Shown here: one piece after another, positions 7,976 through 15,729 of the stretch
Numbering within the stretch: position 1 is the first letter of the stretch
How the letters are laid out: every line of letters starts with the position of its first letter
NCBI GenBank assembly: GCA_035624215.1
Contig: DASPRY010000129.1
Location: 62,001-126,000, forward strand
DNA from: JAFAGX01 sp035624215
Lineage (GTDB): Bacteria > Acidobacteriota > Terriglobia > Terriglobales > Acidobacteriaceae
DNA length: 64,000 nt
Direction of reading: 5' to 3'
Translations under genes and position numbers: made by a program
The notes under the pieces: model-generated
Databases searched by the model: none
Seen by the model: only the letters and a program-made list of their open reading frames with translations
Told to the model about the DNA's origin: nothing

Positions 7976-8722
7976 ATGAGAACTGCCAAGCGCATCCTGC
8001 TGCGAACGTTGCTCGTCCTCGTGATTGTGTGGCTGGGATTTGTGGGAGTGATCTTCTGGGCGATGCATCAGCCGCCGGAGCAGTTTGCGCGTGTGATGTC
8101 GCGGATGCCAGGGCCGGCAGCCTTTCTGCTGGCGCCGTTTGAGACTCTGTGGATGCGGGCGCGGGCGGGCGTTCTGAATGCGGGCGATCCCGCTCCGGAT
8201 TTCAAGCTGACCAAGCTGGACAAATCAGACGAGATCCAACTGTCGTCGTTGACATCGCGCCAGCCAGTTGTACTCATATTCGGGAGTTATACTTGACCGC
8301 CGTTCCGGCGGGAGGTCCCTGCCCTCAATCAGCTCTACGATCAGTATGGAAGCAAGGTTGCGTTTCTGGTGGTGTATATCCTTGAGGCGCATCCCAGCGA
8401 CGTGTGGCAGATGGAGAGCAACATTCGCGACAAAGTGGTTTTTGCCAGCCCCAAGAGTGAAGATGAAAGGGCATTGGTCGCCGGAGCTTGCGTGCGCAAG
8501 CTGGGAATAAAATTTCCTGCGGTGCTCGACGGATTTGGCAACGCCACGGAGAAGGCGTACACCGCGTGGCCGGATCGCATGTATTTGATCGATAGTCAAG
8601 GGCGCGTGGTCTACAAAAGCCGGCCCGGCCCGTTCGGCTTCAAGACCGACGAATTACGGCATGCGATTGAGGGGCTGGTAGGGAAGGTGGCGACAACGTC
8701 GGCTGCACTCGGGTTGCCTTAA
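7976..8722 (+). CDS. Iodothyronine-deiodinase-like selenoprotein (UGA at codon 107 read as Sec)
   Basis: The frame from 7976 to 8722 is open except for a TGA at 8294-8296, and both sides of it belong to one protein of 248 residues. Residues 10-30 form a membrane anchor. Then come DAPDFKLTKLDKSDEIQLSSL (seen across residues 72-92) and VVLIFGSYT before the TGA and PPFRREVPALNQLY after it, giving T-U-PPF, the selenocysteine motif of iodothyronine deiodinases. Downstream, VVYILEAHPSDVW and LDGFGNATEKAY with GRVVYKSRPGPFGF also match that family, a thioredoxin-fold group. The motif position and the SECIS-like hairpin support Sec insertion rather than a broken gene. Substrate unknown: bacteria lack thyroid hormone, so a thioredoxin-like peroxide or halogen reduction is possible. 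Sec machinery is not in the window. Confidence 0.85.
8294..8323 (+). promoter_or_regulatory. Bacterial SECIS-like element with its UGA
   Basis: The UGA (8294-8296) is followed by a 10-nt spacer and a 17-nt stem-loop, GGCGGGAGGTCCCTGCC (8307-8323): GGC and GGG pair with CCC and GCC, a bulged U at 8320 and apical loop AGGU. The E. coli fdhF upper SECIS hairpin is also 17 nt, begins 11 nt after its UGA and carries AGGU in the loop. An alternative hairpin CCGCCG-TTC-CGGCGG (8297-8311) competes with it. Confidence 0.75.
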
Positions 8723-8755
8723 CACTCCTCGGTGCTACTGTCTGAGAAAGCCCAT

Positions 8756-9187
8756 CTATTCGAGCTGCAGTTTTTCGTCCAGCAATTGCTTGTCATTTTC
8801 GTCACTGCCGGTGAGTTCGAATGAGTTGGTCACTGCGGCCTTGCCCTTCTCGACGCTGGTGATCACATAAGAGCAGCCAAACCAGTGGGCTTCGGCAAGG
8901 TCGGTGGGCGACCAGCGGGGCGGGTGATCGGGATGCGAGTGATAGAAGCCGACGATATCTTCGCCGCGTTCGCGGGCTTCGCGCTGGATGCGGACTAGTT
9001 GCCGGGGATCGATATTGTACCGATTATGCGGCGAATCCTGCCTGGTATTTCCGCAGCGCGCAATTGAGGTGACTACGCGCTGGTCGGCATCCACGCGGCC
9101 GAGCAGCACACCGCAGCACTCGTGCGGATAGGTCTCTTCGCCGTGCCGGCGGAGGTCGTCGTAGTGGGAACGGGAAATCTTGAGCAC
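8756..9187 (-). CDS. JAMM/MPN metalloprotease, Mec-like
   Basis: About 143 residues from a GTG at 9187 (MLKISRSHYDDL). The JAMM zinc site is complete: a glutamate in THECCG-like HECCGVLLG, then FYHSHPDHPPRWSPTD, giving H-x-H and the distal Asp. Bacterial members cleave ubiquitin-like sulfur carriers; the mycobacterial Mec protein trims CysO-cysteine made by CysM. Here the gene sits right downstream of a cysteine synthase on the same strand, which supports that role. No CysO/ThiS-like gene is seen between them. The start is uncertain, as the frame stays open upstream through a repeat-rich spacer into the cysM coding end. Confidence 0.8.
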   Translation of the reverse strand: MLKISRSHYDDLRRHGEETYPHECCGVLLGRVDADQRVVTSIARCGNTRQDSPHNRYNIDPRQLVRIQREARERGEDIVGFYHSHPDHPPRWSPTDLAEAHWFGCSYVITSVEKGKAAVTNSFELTGSDENDKQLLDEKLQLE

Positions 9188-9231
9188 GTCTATAAAATGA
9201 AGAAGTGAGAAGTCAGAATGAGGAAGTCTAC

Positions 9232-9256
9232 TTCTGCCTTCTGCCTTCTGCCTTCT
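9232..9256. repeat. 7-bp tandem repeat (TTCTGCC), 3.5 copies
   Basis: Three and a half copies of TTCTGCC abut the cysM stop codon. The bases just before it (9200-9230) are a looser run of GAAGT/CAGAA units. Similar degenerate spacers occur at 4703-4727, 12478-12605 and 38578-38612. Confidence 0.6.
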
Positions 9257-10280
9257 AACTTTCCTGCCAGAACCGTTCGCTGAGATACTTGTCACCGGAA
9301 TCGCACAAAATGGTGACGAAAACCCCGGGCTCATCATTTCGGAGGTTGCGGGCGATCTGCAGGCAACCGGCTATGGCCGCGGCGGCTGAAATGCCTACCA
9401 GCAATCCTTCTTCGCGCGCCAGACGCCTGGCCATGGAATAAGCGTCCTCGGTGGCAATTCCAAGATCGGCATCGGCGAGAGAGGGATCATAAATTTTGGG
9501 CACAATGGCACTGGCCATGTGCTTGGCACCTTCAATTCCGTGGAAAGGCGAGTCGGGTTGCAGAGAGATGCAGCGGATGCGGGGATTGAGCTCCTTCAAG
9601 CGACGGCTGGTGCCGACGAAAGTTCCACTGGTGCCGAGCATGGAAACGAAGTGCGTGATACGTCCTTCTGTTTGTTGCCAGATTTCGTTGGCTGTGCCAT
9701 GGTAGTGAGCCTGCCAGTTGGCGTCATTGGAGTACTGGTCGGCGTAGAAATACAGGTCAGGATGCTTGGCGGCGAGCTCGCGGGCCATGCGGATGGCTCC
9801 GTCGGAACCCTCCGCAGGATCGGTGTAAATGATGTTGGCGCCGTAGGCGTGAAGGATGCGCTTGCGCTCGACAGAGACATTCTCCGGCATGCACAGCGTG
9901 ACCGGAAAACCCTGGGCGGCGCCGATCATAGCGTAGGCGATGCCCGTATTTCCGCTGGTGGAATCCAGCAAAATTTTGCCGGGGGTGAACTCACCGCTGA
10001 ATCGCGCCTGAGCCACAATGTTTGCGGCTGCACGATCTTTGACGGAGCCGCCGGGATTGAACCACTCGGCTTTGCCGAGAATTTCAATGCCGGTCAGATC
10101 GCGAGTGAGGTTGGGAAATCGCAGCAGGGGAGTGTTGCCAATGCGCTCCAGCGTCACTTGGCCGAGGTTTGTAGCCTCTTGATTGCGCTCCTGCTTGAGG
10201 CCAGGGTGGGCGACATTTCTCAAGAGCTGGGTTGCCGCTGACGATGACGCTCCCGCGCTCTTGGCCGATGTGCCTGGCAT
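9255..10280 (-). CDS. cysM: Cysteine synthase (CysK/CysM family)
   Basis: A 341-residue fold-type II PLP enzyme. It has RIGNTPLLRFPNL, the PLP-lysine segment NPGGSVKDRAA, the phosphate loop TSGNTGIAYAM, and the C-terminal CDSGDKYLSERFW. Family members make cysteine from O-acetylserine plus sulfide, or from O-phosphoserine or a thiocarboxylated carrier in the CysM branch. The neighbour JAMM protease suggests the carrier-dependent route. I start at the ATG at 10280 because a TATAAT lies at 10358-10353; an open frame to 10406 would add 42 residues encoded upstream of and across that -10 box. It works downstream of the sulfate reduction operon at 24.2-28.1 kb. Confidence 0.9.
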   Translation of the reverse strand: MPGTSAKSAGASSSAATQLLRNVAHPGLKQERNQEATNLGQVTLERIGNTPLLRFPNLTRDLTGIEILGKAEWFNPGGSVKDRAAANIVAQARFSGEFTPGKILLDSTSGNTGIAYAMIGAAQGFPVTLCMPENVSVERKRILHAYGANIIYTDPAEGSDGAIRMARELAAKHPDLYFYADQYSNDANWQAHYHGTANEIWQQTEGRITHFVSMLGTSGTFVGTSRRLKELNPRIRCISLQPDSPFHGIEGAKHMASAIVPKIYDPSLADADLGIATEDAYSMARRLAREEGLLVGISAAAAIAGCLQIARNLRNDEPGVFVTILCDSGDKYLSERFWQES

Positions 10281-10352
10281 ATATTTGGAACTGAACGTGA
10301 CGAACGTAACCTGCCGGACGATCAAATTCAGGGTCGAAGGGCTATTGATTAG

Positions 10353-10358
10353 ATTATA
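10353..10358 (-). promoter_or_regulatory. -10 box of the cysM promoter
   Basis: A consensus TATAAT on the minus strand, placing the transcript start near 10346. No good -35 hexamer is seen at the usual distance. It supports the shorter cysM start. Confidence 0.45.
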
Positions 10359-10437
10359 AAAGACCCTGTTTGGTTCCAGCGCAGCTGCCGGTGCTTTTTC
10401 CGGCAACTGGCATCTAACTGAAACAACGAAGGACGAA

Positions 10438-10920
10438 ATGGCGAAATTGGAGCAACAACGAACCTACGAAGATGCCCTCAACTGGTTGCGAGATCATGGT
10501 TTTGACCTGATTGAAGCGCCGGGAACGCAAGGGCGGGTGTTTCTAAAGAAGTACAACGTGTCGGCCGCGATCCAGAAAAATGGCAGTGATACCGTAAAAA
10601 TCTTTGCCTATCCCGGTTATCTGATCAGCGGCGAAATTTCCAAGCTGGTTAACAAGGGGTATCAACAGTTTCTTAAGACAGCAAAGACTGAGGTGCCTGC
10701 GACCGCAGATCATTTGAAAGCTCTGCAGCAGTTCACTGAAGAATTCAAAGAAGCCCTCGGACTCCCCAGTCTGTATAACGAATCGTTGGGAACGGTGAGC
10801 GAGTCATACCACTACGATCGCATCGAGGACCGCGACAAGTCGGCAAGCGAGCGGCCGAAACGTCCATGGGAGGGCGTTGGAGCGATGGCCGCCTCGGTTG
10901 CGAAGAAAAGCCGCGCCTAA
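10438..10920 (+). CDS. Conserved hypothetical protein, 160 aa
   Basis: I do not recognise a named family. The protein is soluble and has no signal peptide. Residues 1-80 look like a small alpha/beta domain (TYEDALNWLRDHGFDL, VSAAIQKNGSDTVKIFAYPGYL); residues 85-130 are helical, and the C-terminus is basic. It is divergent from cysM, with about 157 bases between the chosen starts, and convergent with the next gene, separated from it by a terminator hairpin. Codon use looks like its neighbours, so it is probably a real gene. Confidence 0.7.
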   Translation: MAKLEQQRTYEDALNWLRDHGFDLIEAPGTQGRVFLKKYNVSAAIQKNGSDTVKIFAYPGYLISGEISKLVNKGYQQFLKTAKTEVPATADHLKALQQFTEEFKEALGLPSLYNESLGTVSESYHYDRIEDRDKSASERPKRPWEGVGAMAASVAKKSRA

Positions 10921-10945
10921 ATTTCCCGGAAGCTCAAAAACTGAA

Positions 10946-10971
10946 GGTGGCACCTGGCGTAAAGTGCCACC
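10946..10971. terminator. Bidirectional terminator hairpin
   Basis: GGTGGCAC (10946-10953) pairs with GTGCCACC (10964-10971) around a 10-base loop. It lies between convergent genes. The T-run is short on the plus side and better on the minus side (TTCAGTTTTTG). Confidence 0.65.
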
Positions 10972-10980
10972 CTTAATCGG

Positions 10981-11877
10981 CTATTGTTCTTTAGTTTTCT
11001 CTGCGGCCGGCTGCACTGGTGGCGGCGTAGGCTTGGCCTTGTGAGCCACGACCGGCTTGGGATTCCAAAAATCGGGAGCAGCCGCCAATATTTCCTGCGG
11101 CGGATTGCTGAATTCTGCGGAGAAGCGGAAGATCGCCGATTGAGTGCTCTCAACTATTTCGGCGCTCACATGTTGAAATTTCTTGTAGCCTTCCTCTCCC
11201 AAAATTTCCTTCGTGGTCGGATTGTTATCGAAGCCACCGAGCCCGGTTCGCAAAGCGGTGAGGTAAAAAGTGGTGCCTCTGCCGCCTTCAATCACCTGGG
11301 AAACCAGCAGGGGGTGAGCGTTGGGATTTTGTTCCCCGGCAGCTTTGAGTTCTTTCATAAGATCTTCGAATTCCGTGACGTGCCCAGGCCGCACATGTAC
11401 GGCGGTGGTGCGCAATACGCGGGACTCACCGACGAACTTCGCATAGGACGCCGGATCGGGGGCTTTGCGGGACAGGTCCCAGCGCCGGCGGCGCAGTTCA
11501 GTACGTGAATCAGAAAGGCAGCTTTCCCACTCATGCAGCATTTTTTGTGATGAATCGCTGCCGAAAGCCTTGTTCAGCGCGGTCATGAAGGCGTCGCTGG
11601 CTTTGTCGATTTCAGCATAGTCCTGGCGGTTGCTGATGAAGCTGTAGGTTTCACCTTCGCCATAAACCGTCTCCAATGCCATCCAATGATCCCCATTGTT
11701 GCGGCGGTTGGCATCGGCAATTTTTCTGGCGAGCGCTTCGAAGTCGGCAACTTTTTCAGGTTTAACGTGGACGACGTAGACATCGAGGTAATCGCCCTGT
11801 GCCTGCACGGCCACAGGCACAATGAGCGGAATCAGGCAGACAACCAGAGTCAGGGCCCAAAAAGCTCTTGGCCTCAT
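10981..11877 (-). CDS. Exported protein with two dimeric alpha/beta-barrel-like domains
   Basis: A 298-residue protein with a signal peptide (FWALTLVVCLIPLIVPVAVQA). Two similar segments follow: residues about 30-110 (YLDVYVVHVKPEKVADFEAL) and 165-235 (RTTAVHVRPGHVTEFEDLM). Both look like NIPSNAP/ABM-type dimeric alpha/beta-barrel units. The C-terminus is a Pro/Lys-rich tail (KAKPTPPPVQPAAEKTKEQ). The ATG at 11877 is chosen because GAGGAGG lies six bases upstream; a GTG two codons earlier overlaps that site. The product is probably periplasmic; the function is unknown. Confidence 0.7.
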   Translation of the reverse strand: MRPRAFWALTLVVCLIPLIVPVAVQAQGDYLDVYVVHVKPEKVADFEALARKIADANRRNNGDHWMALETVYGEGETYSFISNRQDYAEIDKASDAFMTALNKAFGSDSSQKMLHEWESCLSDSRTELRRRRWDLSRKAPDPASYAKFVGESRVLRTTAVHVRPGHVTEFEDLMKELKAAGEQNPNAHPLLVSQVIEGGRGTTFYLTALRTGLGGFDNNPTTKEILGEEGYKKFQHVSAEIVESTQSAIFRFSAEFSNPPQEILAAAPDFWNPKPVVAHKAKPTPPPVQPAAEKTKEQ

Positions 11878-12091
11878 AGACACCTCCTCAATGAGAGATT
11901 ACTGCCGCAGCGGACTCTACACCCCGGCAGGACTGCGGTCAAGAACAGCGTCTGCGCGCAGAGGTCAGCGCGAAATCCACAGTCGTGCGCTCCGGCCCCA
12001 GCTATGTAACCGTTGGACCTCTTCCATCCGTCAGCATAAGGCCGTATGCTGTCAGTATGGCTGCTGCAGGGCGGCAGCCCACTTCGCAGTG

Positions 12092-12481
12092 ATGGCTCCA
12101 TTTCATCTTTACGCATGGTTTCTTGCCGGGTCAGGGGCGGCGTTTGCTGCCTATGTGCTGTTGCGCCGGAAGCGTAAAGGTCCGGAGGAGCTGGAGCGCG
12201 AGCGGCGAGCGTGGCTGGACCAGATCGGACGCATCACCGATGGGACTGTGATCGATGTCCAGGAAATCAGCCAAAACGGCAACAAGCCGTCAACCATGCT
12301 GATTTTTCGCTACGATGTTGCAGGCGTCTCTTACGAAGCTTCCCAGGATGTCACCTATCTCCGGCAGTTGATTAACTTGCATTCCTGCCGTTTGGGACTG
12401 CCCACCTCGGTGCGCTACGACCCGCAGAATCCCGGCAACTCAATCGTTGTCTCGGAGCGATGGATGGGGCTGAGGCAGTGA
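12092..12481 (+). CDS. DUF3592-like membrane-anchored protein
   Basis: A 129-residue protein starting MAPFHLYAWFLAG. One membrane helix (about residues 5-24) is followed by RRKRKG, giving a cytoplasmic or periplasmic domain of about 100 residues. That domain has GTVIDVQEI, LIFRYDVAGVSYEASQDV and SVRYDPQNPGNSIV, the pattern of DUF3592, a small beta-rich domain of unknown function. The frame is open further upstream but no family-like sequence or ribosome binding site is there. It is convergent with the M23 peptidase gene. Confidence 0.65.
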   Translation: MAPFHLYAWFLAGSGAAFAAYVLLRRKRKGPEELERERRAWLDQIGRITDGTVIDVQEISQNGNKPSTMLIFRYDVAGVSYEASQDVTYLRQLINLHSCRLGLPTSVRYDPQNPGNSIVVSERWMGLRQ

Positions 12482-12606
12482 TCAGTGGCTAGTTGCCGCT
12501 TTCCAGTGTCGCACGTCGCACTGGGGACACGCTGAGAGAGCCTTCAAGCAACAATCAAAACAGGACGGAAGGTATCACTGACGACTGGCTACTGACCACT
12601 GGGGTT

Positions 12607-13515
12607 CTAGCTTCCTGCTGCAAAACCACCAGCGTGGGCGAGAGTCATGCGAAGGTACTTGTGGGGATTCACCGGTGTGTCGTTGATGCGAACCTCGTAA
12701 TGAAGGTGGGGACCGGTGCTGCGGCCGCTGAGCCCGACATATCCGATGGTGTCACCGCGGTGCACGTATTGACCAGAAGCCACCGCGAAGCTGGCAAGAT
12801 GCCCGTATCTGGTGGTAATTCCGTGACCATGATCGAGAATGATAGCCCGTCCATAACCACCGCTGAAATCGGCGAAAACCACGATGCCGTCAGCAGGCGC
12901 GATCACGGCCTGCCCAACTGAGGCCGAGATATCCACCCCACTGTGGAAGGCGCCTTCGCCGTTGAACGGGTCGATGCGCTCACCGAACGATCCGGTAATC
13001 GGACCCTCGACGGGCCAGAGGTTTGGGGCCGAATTGGCCCGCAGCCAATCGGCGGGAGTTACGTTACTGGTCAAACCCAAGAAAATCCCTGTGGTGGCGG
13101 CGCCGCTGAGCGCTGTGTCTTTCAAGGTATAAAGCCGATCCAGAGAGGAGCTGACTTGCTCGTCCTGAACTCTATCCGTAGTGGTTGTGAGAATAGGGTC
13201 AGTTTTCAGGCCATACAGTGACGAAACTTCGCTGGCCAGGGAACCCAACGATGCTACCTGGATATCGCGTTCTTTCGCGACCTGTTCCAGTTGGTTATAG
13301 CGGTCCTTCAATTCTTCTTTTTGCGCGCTCAGCTCGTTATAGTGGGAGACCTTTAACGCCATTCGCAAATACGAACTGGCGATGCCGGTGAGGCTGAGAA
13401 TACCGATCCCAGCGCCTACTACCAACACGTATAGGTAATGGACAGGAATGGGGATTTTGCGGAGTTGCCCGTCGTCATCGCGCGCGACAAAAAGGATGTA
13501 GAAACGCTTCCGCAA
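12607..13515 (-). CDS. M23 family (LytM-like) peptidoglycan endopeptidase
   Basis: About 302 residues from the TTG at 13515 (MRKRFYILFVARDDDG). AGGAGA precedes that codon by about seven bases; longer open frames to 13572 or 13689 have no ribosome binding site. A membrane helix lies at about 25-47, then a coiled coil (SAQKEELKDRYNQLEQVAKE), and a C-terminal LytM domain with FHSGVDISA, DHGHGITTRYGHL and GRSTGPHLHYEVR, which hold the zinc ligands H-x3-D and H-x-H. The protein is anchored in the inner membrane with the peptidase in the periplasm, where it likely cuts peptide cross-links. Many such proteins with coiled coils act as activators; here the catalytic residues look intact. Confidence 0.88.
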   Translation of the reverse strand: MRKRFYILFVARDDDGQLRKIPIPVHYLYVLVVGAGIGILSLTGIASSYLRMALKVSHYNELSAQKEELKDRYNQLEQVAKERDIQVASLGSLASEVSSLYGLKTDPILTTTTDRVQDEQVSSSLDRLYTLKDTALSGAATTGIFLGLTSNVTPADWLRANSAPNLWPVEGPITGSFGERIDPFNGEGAFHSGVDISASVGQAVIAPADGIVVFADFSGGYGRAIILDHGHGITTRYGHLASFAVASGQYVHRGDTIGYVGLSGRSTGPHLHYEVRINDTPVNPHKYLRMTLAHAGGFAAGS

Positions 13516-13966
13516 TATTCTCTCCTGTAAATCAGGCTCAACTTGTGCGGCAGGTTCGCCGTTAATGCGCACGAGCCCTGATTCCGTAGCGCACTCTCTG
13601 CTTGCTATGCGTGGTCCTAGCCTACCGGAACCAGGTCCAGCCCATACTCTAAGTGCCTGCAAACTGTGCAGATCACTTAAAACGGCCAAAAGGTGTCAGG
13701 AAACAGCACCTGAACGGTAACAAAGGGGCTTAAGCTGTGTCAATGACCCCTGCCCGTTACCGAAGGCCCAGCTTCAGTTCTTATATTCGAGGGGTAACCT
13801 GAACGAGAGTTACCCGAAGGTTGGCAGCCGCCCTGCAAGGCTGACAAATACCACCAGTCACATGGCCGGGTTATCTGGGGGTGGGTGCGTTGAAGGCCAG
13901 GTAGATTGCATCTTCCGCGACAACCGCACTCTGGGCGAGGCCTGCCATCTTATATATTGATGCTGC
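13516..13966. other. 450-base divergent leader region with two hairpins
   Basis: No convincing gene. Two inverted repeats share the arms GGTAAC/GTTACC: CGGTAAC (13715-13721) with GTTACCG (13756-13762), enclosing GGGG/CCCC, and GGGTAAC (13792-13798) with GTTACCC (13808-13814). They lie in the untranslated leader of the M23 gene if that gene starts at 13515. Riboswitches for c-di-AMP often precede M23 genes in other bacteria, but I could not find the conserved core of that class. Confidence 0.45.
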
Positions 13967-14917
13967 TTGCCTCTCAACGAAAAGGCGCTAATAGCCGCCG
14001 TCCGCAAGCAGCAACGGCTCAGGCCTGGGGTGATTGCCGGGATTGGCGACGACTGTGCCATCCTGCGCATTTCCAAGAGCCATGAAATGCTGGTCACGAC
14101 TGATTTCAGCCTGGAAGGGATTCACTTTCGGAGGGAATGGCACCCGCCTGAAGTCGTTGGCCATCGCTGCCTTGCGCGAGGGCTGAGCGACATCGGGGCA
14201 ATGGGAGGCCGGCCGGTCGCCGCCTTCTTGTCGCTAGCACTGCCGCGAAATCTCCCACAGACATGGGTAGACCGTTTTTGGAAAGGCTTACTGGAACTTG
14301 CGCGCGTAGCAAGTGTAAGTCTTGCAGGTGGCGATACCGCCGAGTCACCCAGGGGTGTTCTGGCCGATATCGTTGTGATTGGTTCGGCGCCGAAAGGCAC
14401 GGCCATCCGTCGTAGCGGAGCGCGCCCCGGAGACCGCATCTACGTGACCGGAGAACTGGGCGGTTCTGCGGCGGCCCTGGAATTACTTTTCTCCGGAAGG
14501 AAGTTGCACCCCGCGGATTTCCCGAAACATTTTCGTCCCATGCCGCGAATTGAAGTCGGAGAATTCCTGCGCGAAAAGAAGCTGGCTTCTTCAATGATTG
14601 ACATCAGTGACGGCTTGTCTACCGATTTATCACATATTTGTGAAGAGAGCGGCGTGGGTGCGGAAATTTATGCCCATGCATTGCCTCGTGCCACGATCGG
14701 TAAGCTTGCTCAACAAGTCGACCTGAAGTTTGCACTGCATGGCGGAGACGATTACGAACTGCTATTCACTTCGCCGCGGGGCAAGCGGGTTCCGGCGAAA
14801 ATTGTGGGAGTTCCGATTACCCAAATCGGCCACATCACGCGGCACAAGCATGTGATTCTGATGAATGATCAGGGGGTGGAGCTGAAGCCGCAAGGCTGGC
14901 AGCACTTCCAGAGCTGA
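13967..14917 (+). CDS. thiL: Thiamine-monophosphate kinase
   Basis: ThiL phosphorylates thiamine monophosphate to the active diphosphate. The 316-residue protein has GIGDDCAIL, VTTDFSLEGIHF, RCLARGLSDIGAMGG (metal-binding Asp residues) and the C-terminal ISDGLSTDLSHI and HGGDDYELLFT, all standard for the family. An in-frame TGA at 13958 leaves TTG at 13967 as the only usual start codon near the family N-terminus (LNEKALIAAV). A TATATT at 13953-13958 just upstream could mean a very short leader. The ThDP-dependent enzyme at 18.3 kb would use its product. Confidence 0.93.
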   Translation: MPLNEKALIAAVRKQQRLRPGVIAGIGDDCAILRISKSHEMLVTTDFSLEGIHFRREWHPPEVVGHRCLARGLSDIGAMGGRPVAAFLSLALPRNLPQTWVDRFWKGLLELARVASVSLAGGDTAESPRGVLADIVVIGSAPKGTAIRRSGARPGDRIYVTGELGGSAAALELLFSGRKLHPADFPKHFRPMPRIEVGEFLREKKLASSMIDISDGLSTDLSHICEESGVGAEIYAHALPRATIGKLAQQVDLKFALHGGDDYELLFTSPRGKRVPAKIVGVPITQIGHITRHKHVILMNDQGVELKPQGWQHFQS

Positions 14918-15025
14918 CAGCGAGGGCCTGCGCCCCCTGGCAAGGCGCAACGCCCAGTGACTTTCGTGCTAGATGAACCCTTTCTTGCTCTAGGAAGCTC
15001 CGGTTACCCGGTCTAAATTAGAGTC

Positions 15026-15589
15026 ATGTCGTTCCCGCGATTTGCCCTGCTTATCCTTGGCGGACTTAGCCTGAGCATCAGCGCCCAAAATACCGGGCCG
15101 CTTGTCGATAATGAATTCGTCCACAGCCAGTTTGGGGCAAACTGCGCCCTGATCGGTTCGCCTTCGCTAACTGCGGACCTCAATGGCGACGGAGTCGAGG
15201 ACATTGTCATTCCGGCGCGGTGCACCAGTCCGATGATGGATGAGGCCGAAGAGCACTATGTCGTAATCGATCCATACAACGCCTTTTTTGGCTACGGCAA
15301 TCCGAAGATCACGACCCAGTTCTCGACCGAAGATCCGGAGCGGCGGGGTTTTTCACTGCTCATCATTCATGGCGCCGGGGTTGAAGCGTGGCATTCGCTT
15401 TCACCCAAAGCCAAGTTCATGGTTGTGAACCTTCCCTACAAGACCATTTACGTAAAGAAGATGGCGGCCAAGAAAAAAGAGCGCATGGCGATCTACGTGG
15501 ATGAGACCGGCGGCGATGCCATGACCTCGGTGCTCTACTGGGATGGCAAGAAATATCGCTACGAACCTATGGGCTCCAACCTGGAGTAA
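15026..15589 (+). CDS. Exported protein with an FG-GAP/EF-hand-like motif
   Basis: A 187-residue protein with a signal peptide (FALLILGGLSLSISAQ). The segment ADLNGDGVEDIVIP (around residue 50) is the calcium-binding loop pattern D-x-N-x-D-G seen in FG-GAP/VCBS repeats, but only one copy is present. The C-terminal half has a YWDGKKYRYEP ending that is common in small periplasmic acidobacterial proteins. No enzyme motif is seen, and the function is unknown. It lies upstream of pccB but pccB has its own promoter. Confidence 0.65.
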   Translation: MSFPRFALLILGGLSLSISAQNTGPLVDNEFVHSQFGANCALIGSPSLTADLNGDGVEDIVIPARCTSPMMDEAEEHYVVIDPYNAFFGYGNPKITTQFSTEDPERRGFSLLIIHGAGVEAWHSLSPKAKFMVVNLPYKTIYVKKMAAKKKERMAIYVDETGGDAMTSVLYWDGKKYRYEPMGSNLE

Positions 15590-15675
15590 AGGGACGTTGC
15601 TTCGGCTTGCCGCCAGCTTATTCTCTCCACTCCACTACAACTCCGACTGAAAAGCGTCTACGATCTGCAACCACC

Positions 15676-15704
15676 AGAGTACGGGTACTCTGACTCGATA
15701 TAAT
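15676..15704 (+). promoter_or_regulatory. pccB promoter: palindrome plus TATAAT
   Basis: AGAGTAC-GG-GTACTCT (15676-15691) is a 16-bp palindrome whose left arm occupies the -35 position of a consensus TATAAT (15699-15704). The -35 itself is poor, so a regulator bound at the palindrome could either activate or block. The binding protein is unknown. Confidence 0.6.
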
Positions 15705-15729
15705 CATCCCGCCACGATCGGGAGAAAAA

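Noticed and set aside
7976..8296. Reading the deiodinase-like gene as a nonsense-mutated pseudogene
   Set aside because: The TGA falls exactly at the family Sec position, the frame is intact after it, and a SECIS-like hairpin follows.
13516..13966. c-di-AMP (ydaO) riboswitch before the M23 gene
   Set aside because: The conserved core sequences of that class could not be found by eye on either strand; kept only as an unnamed structure.
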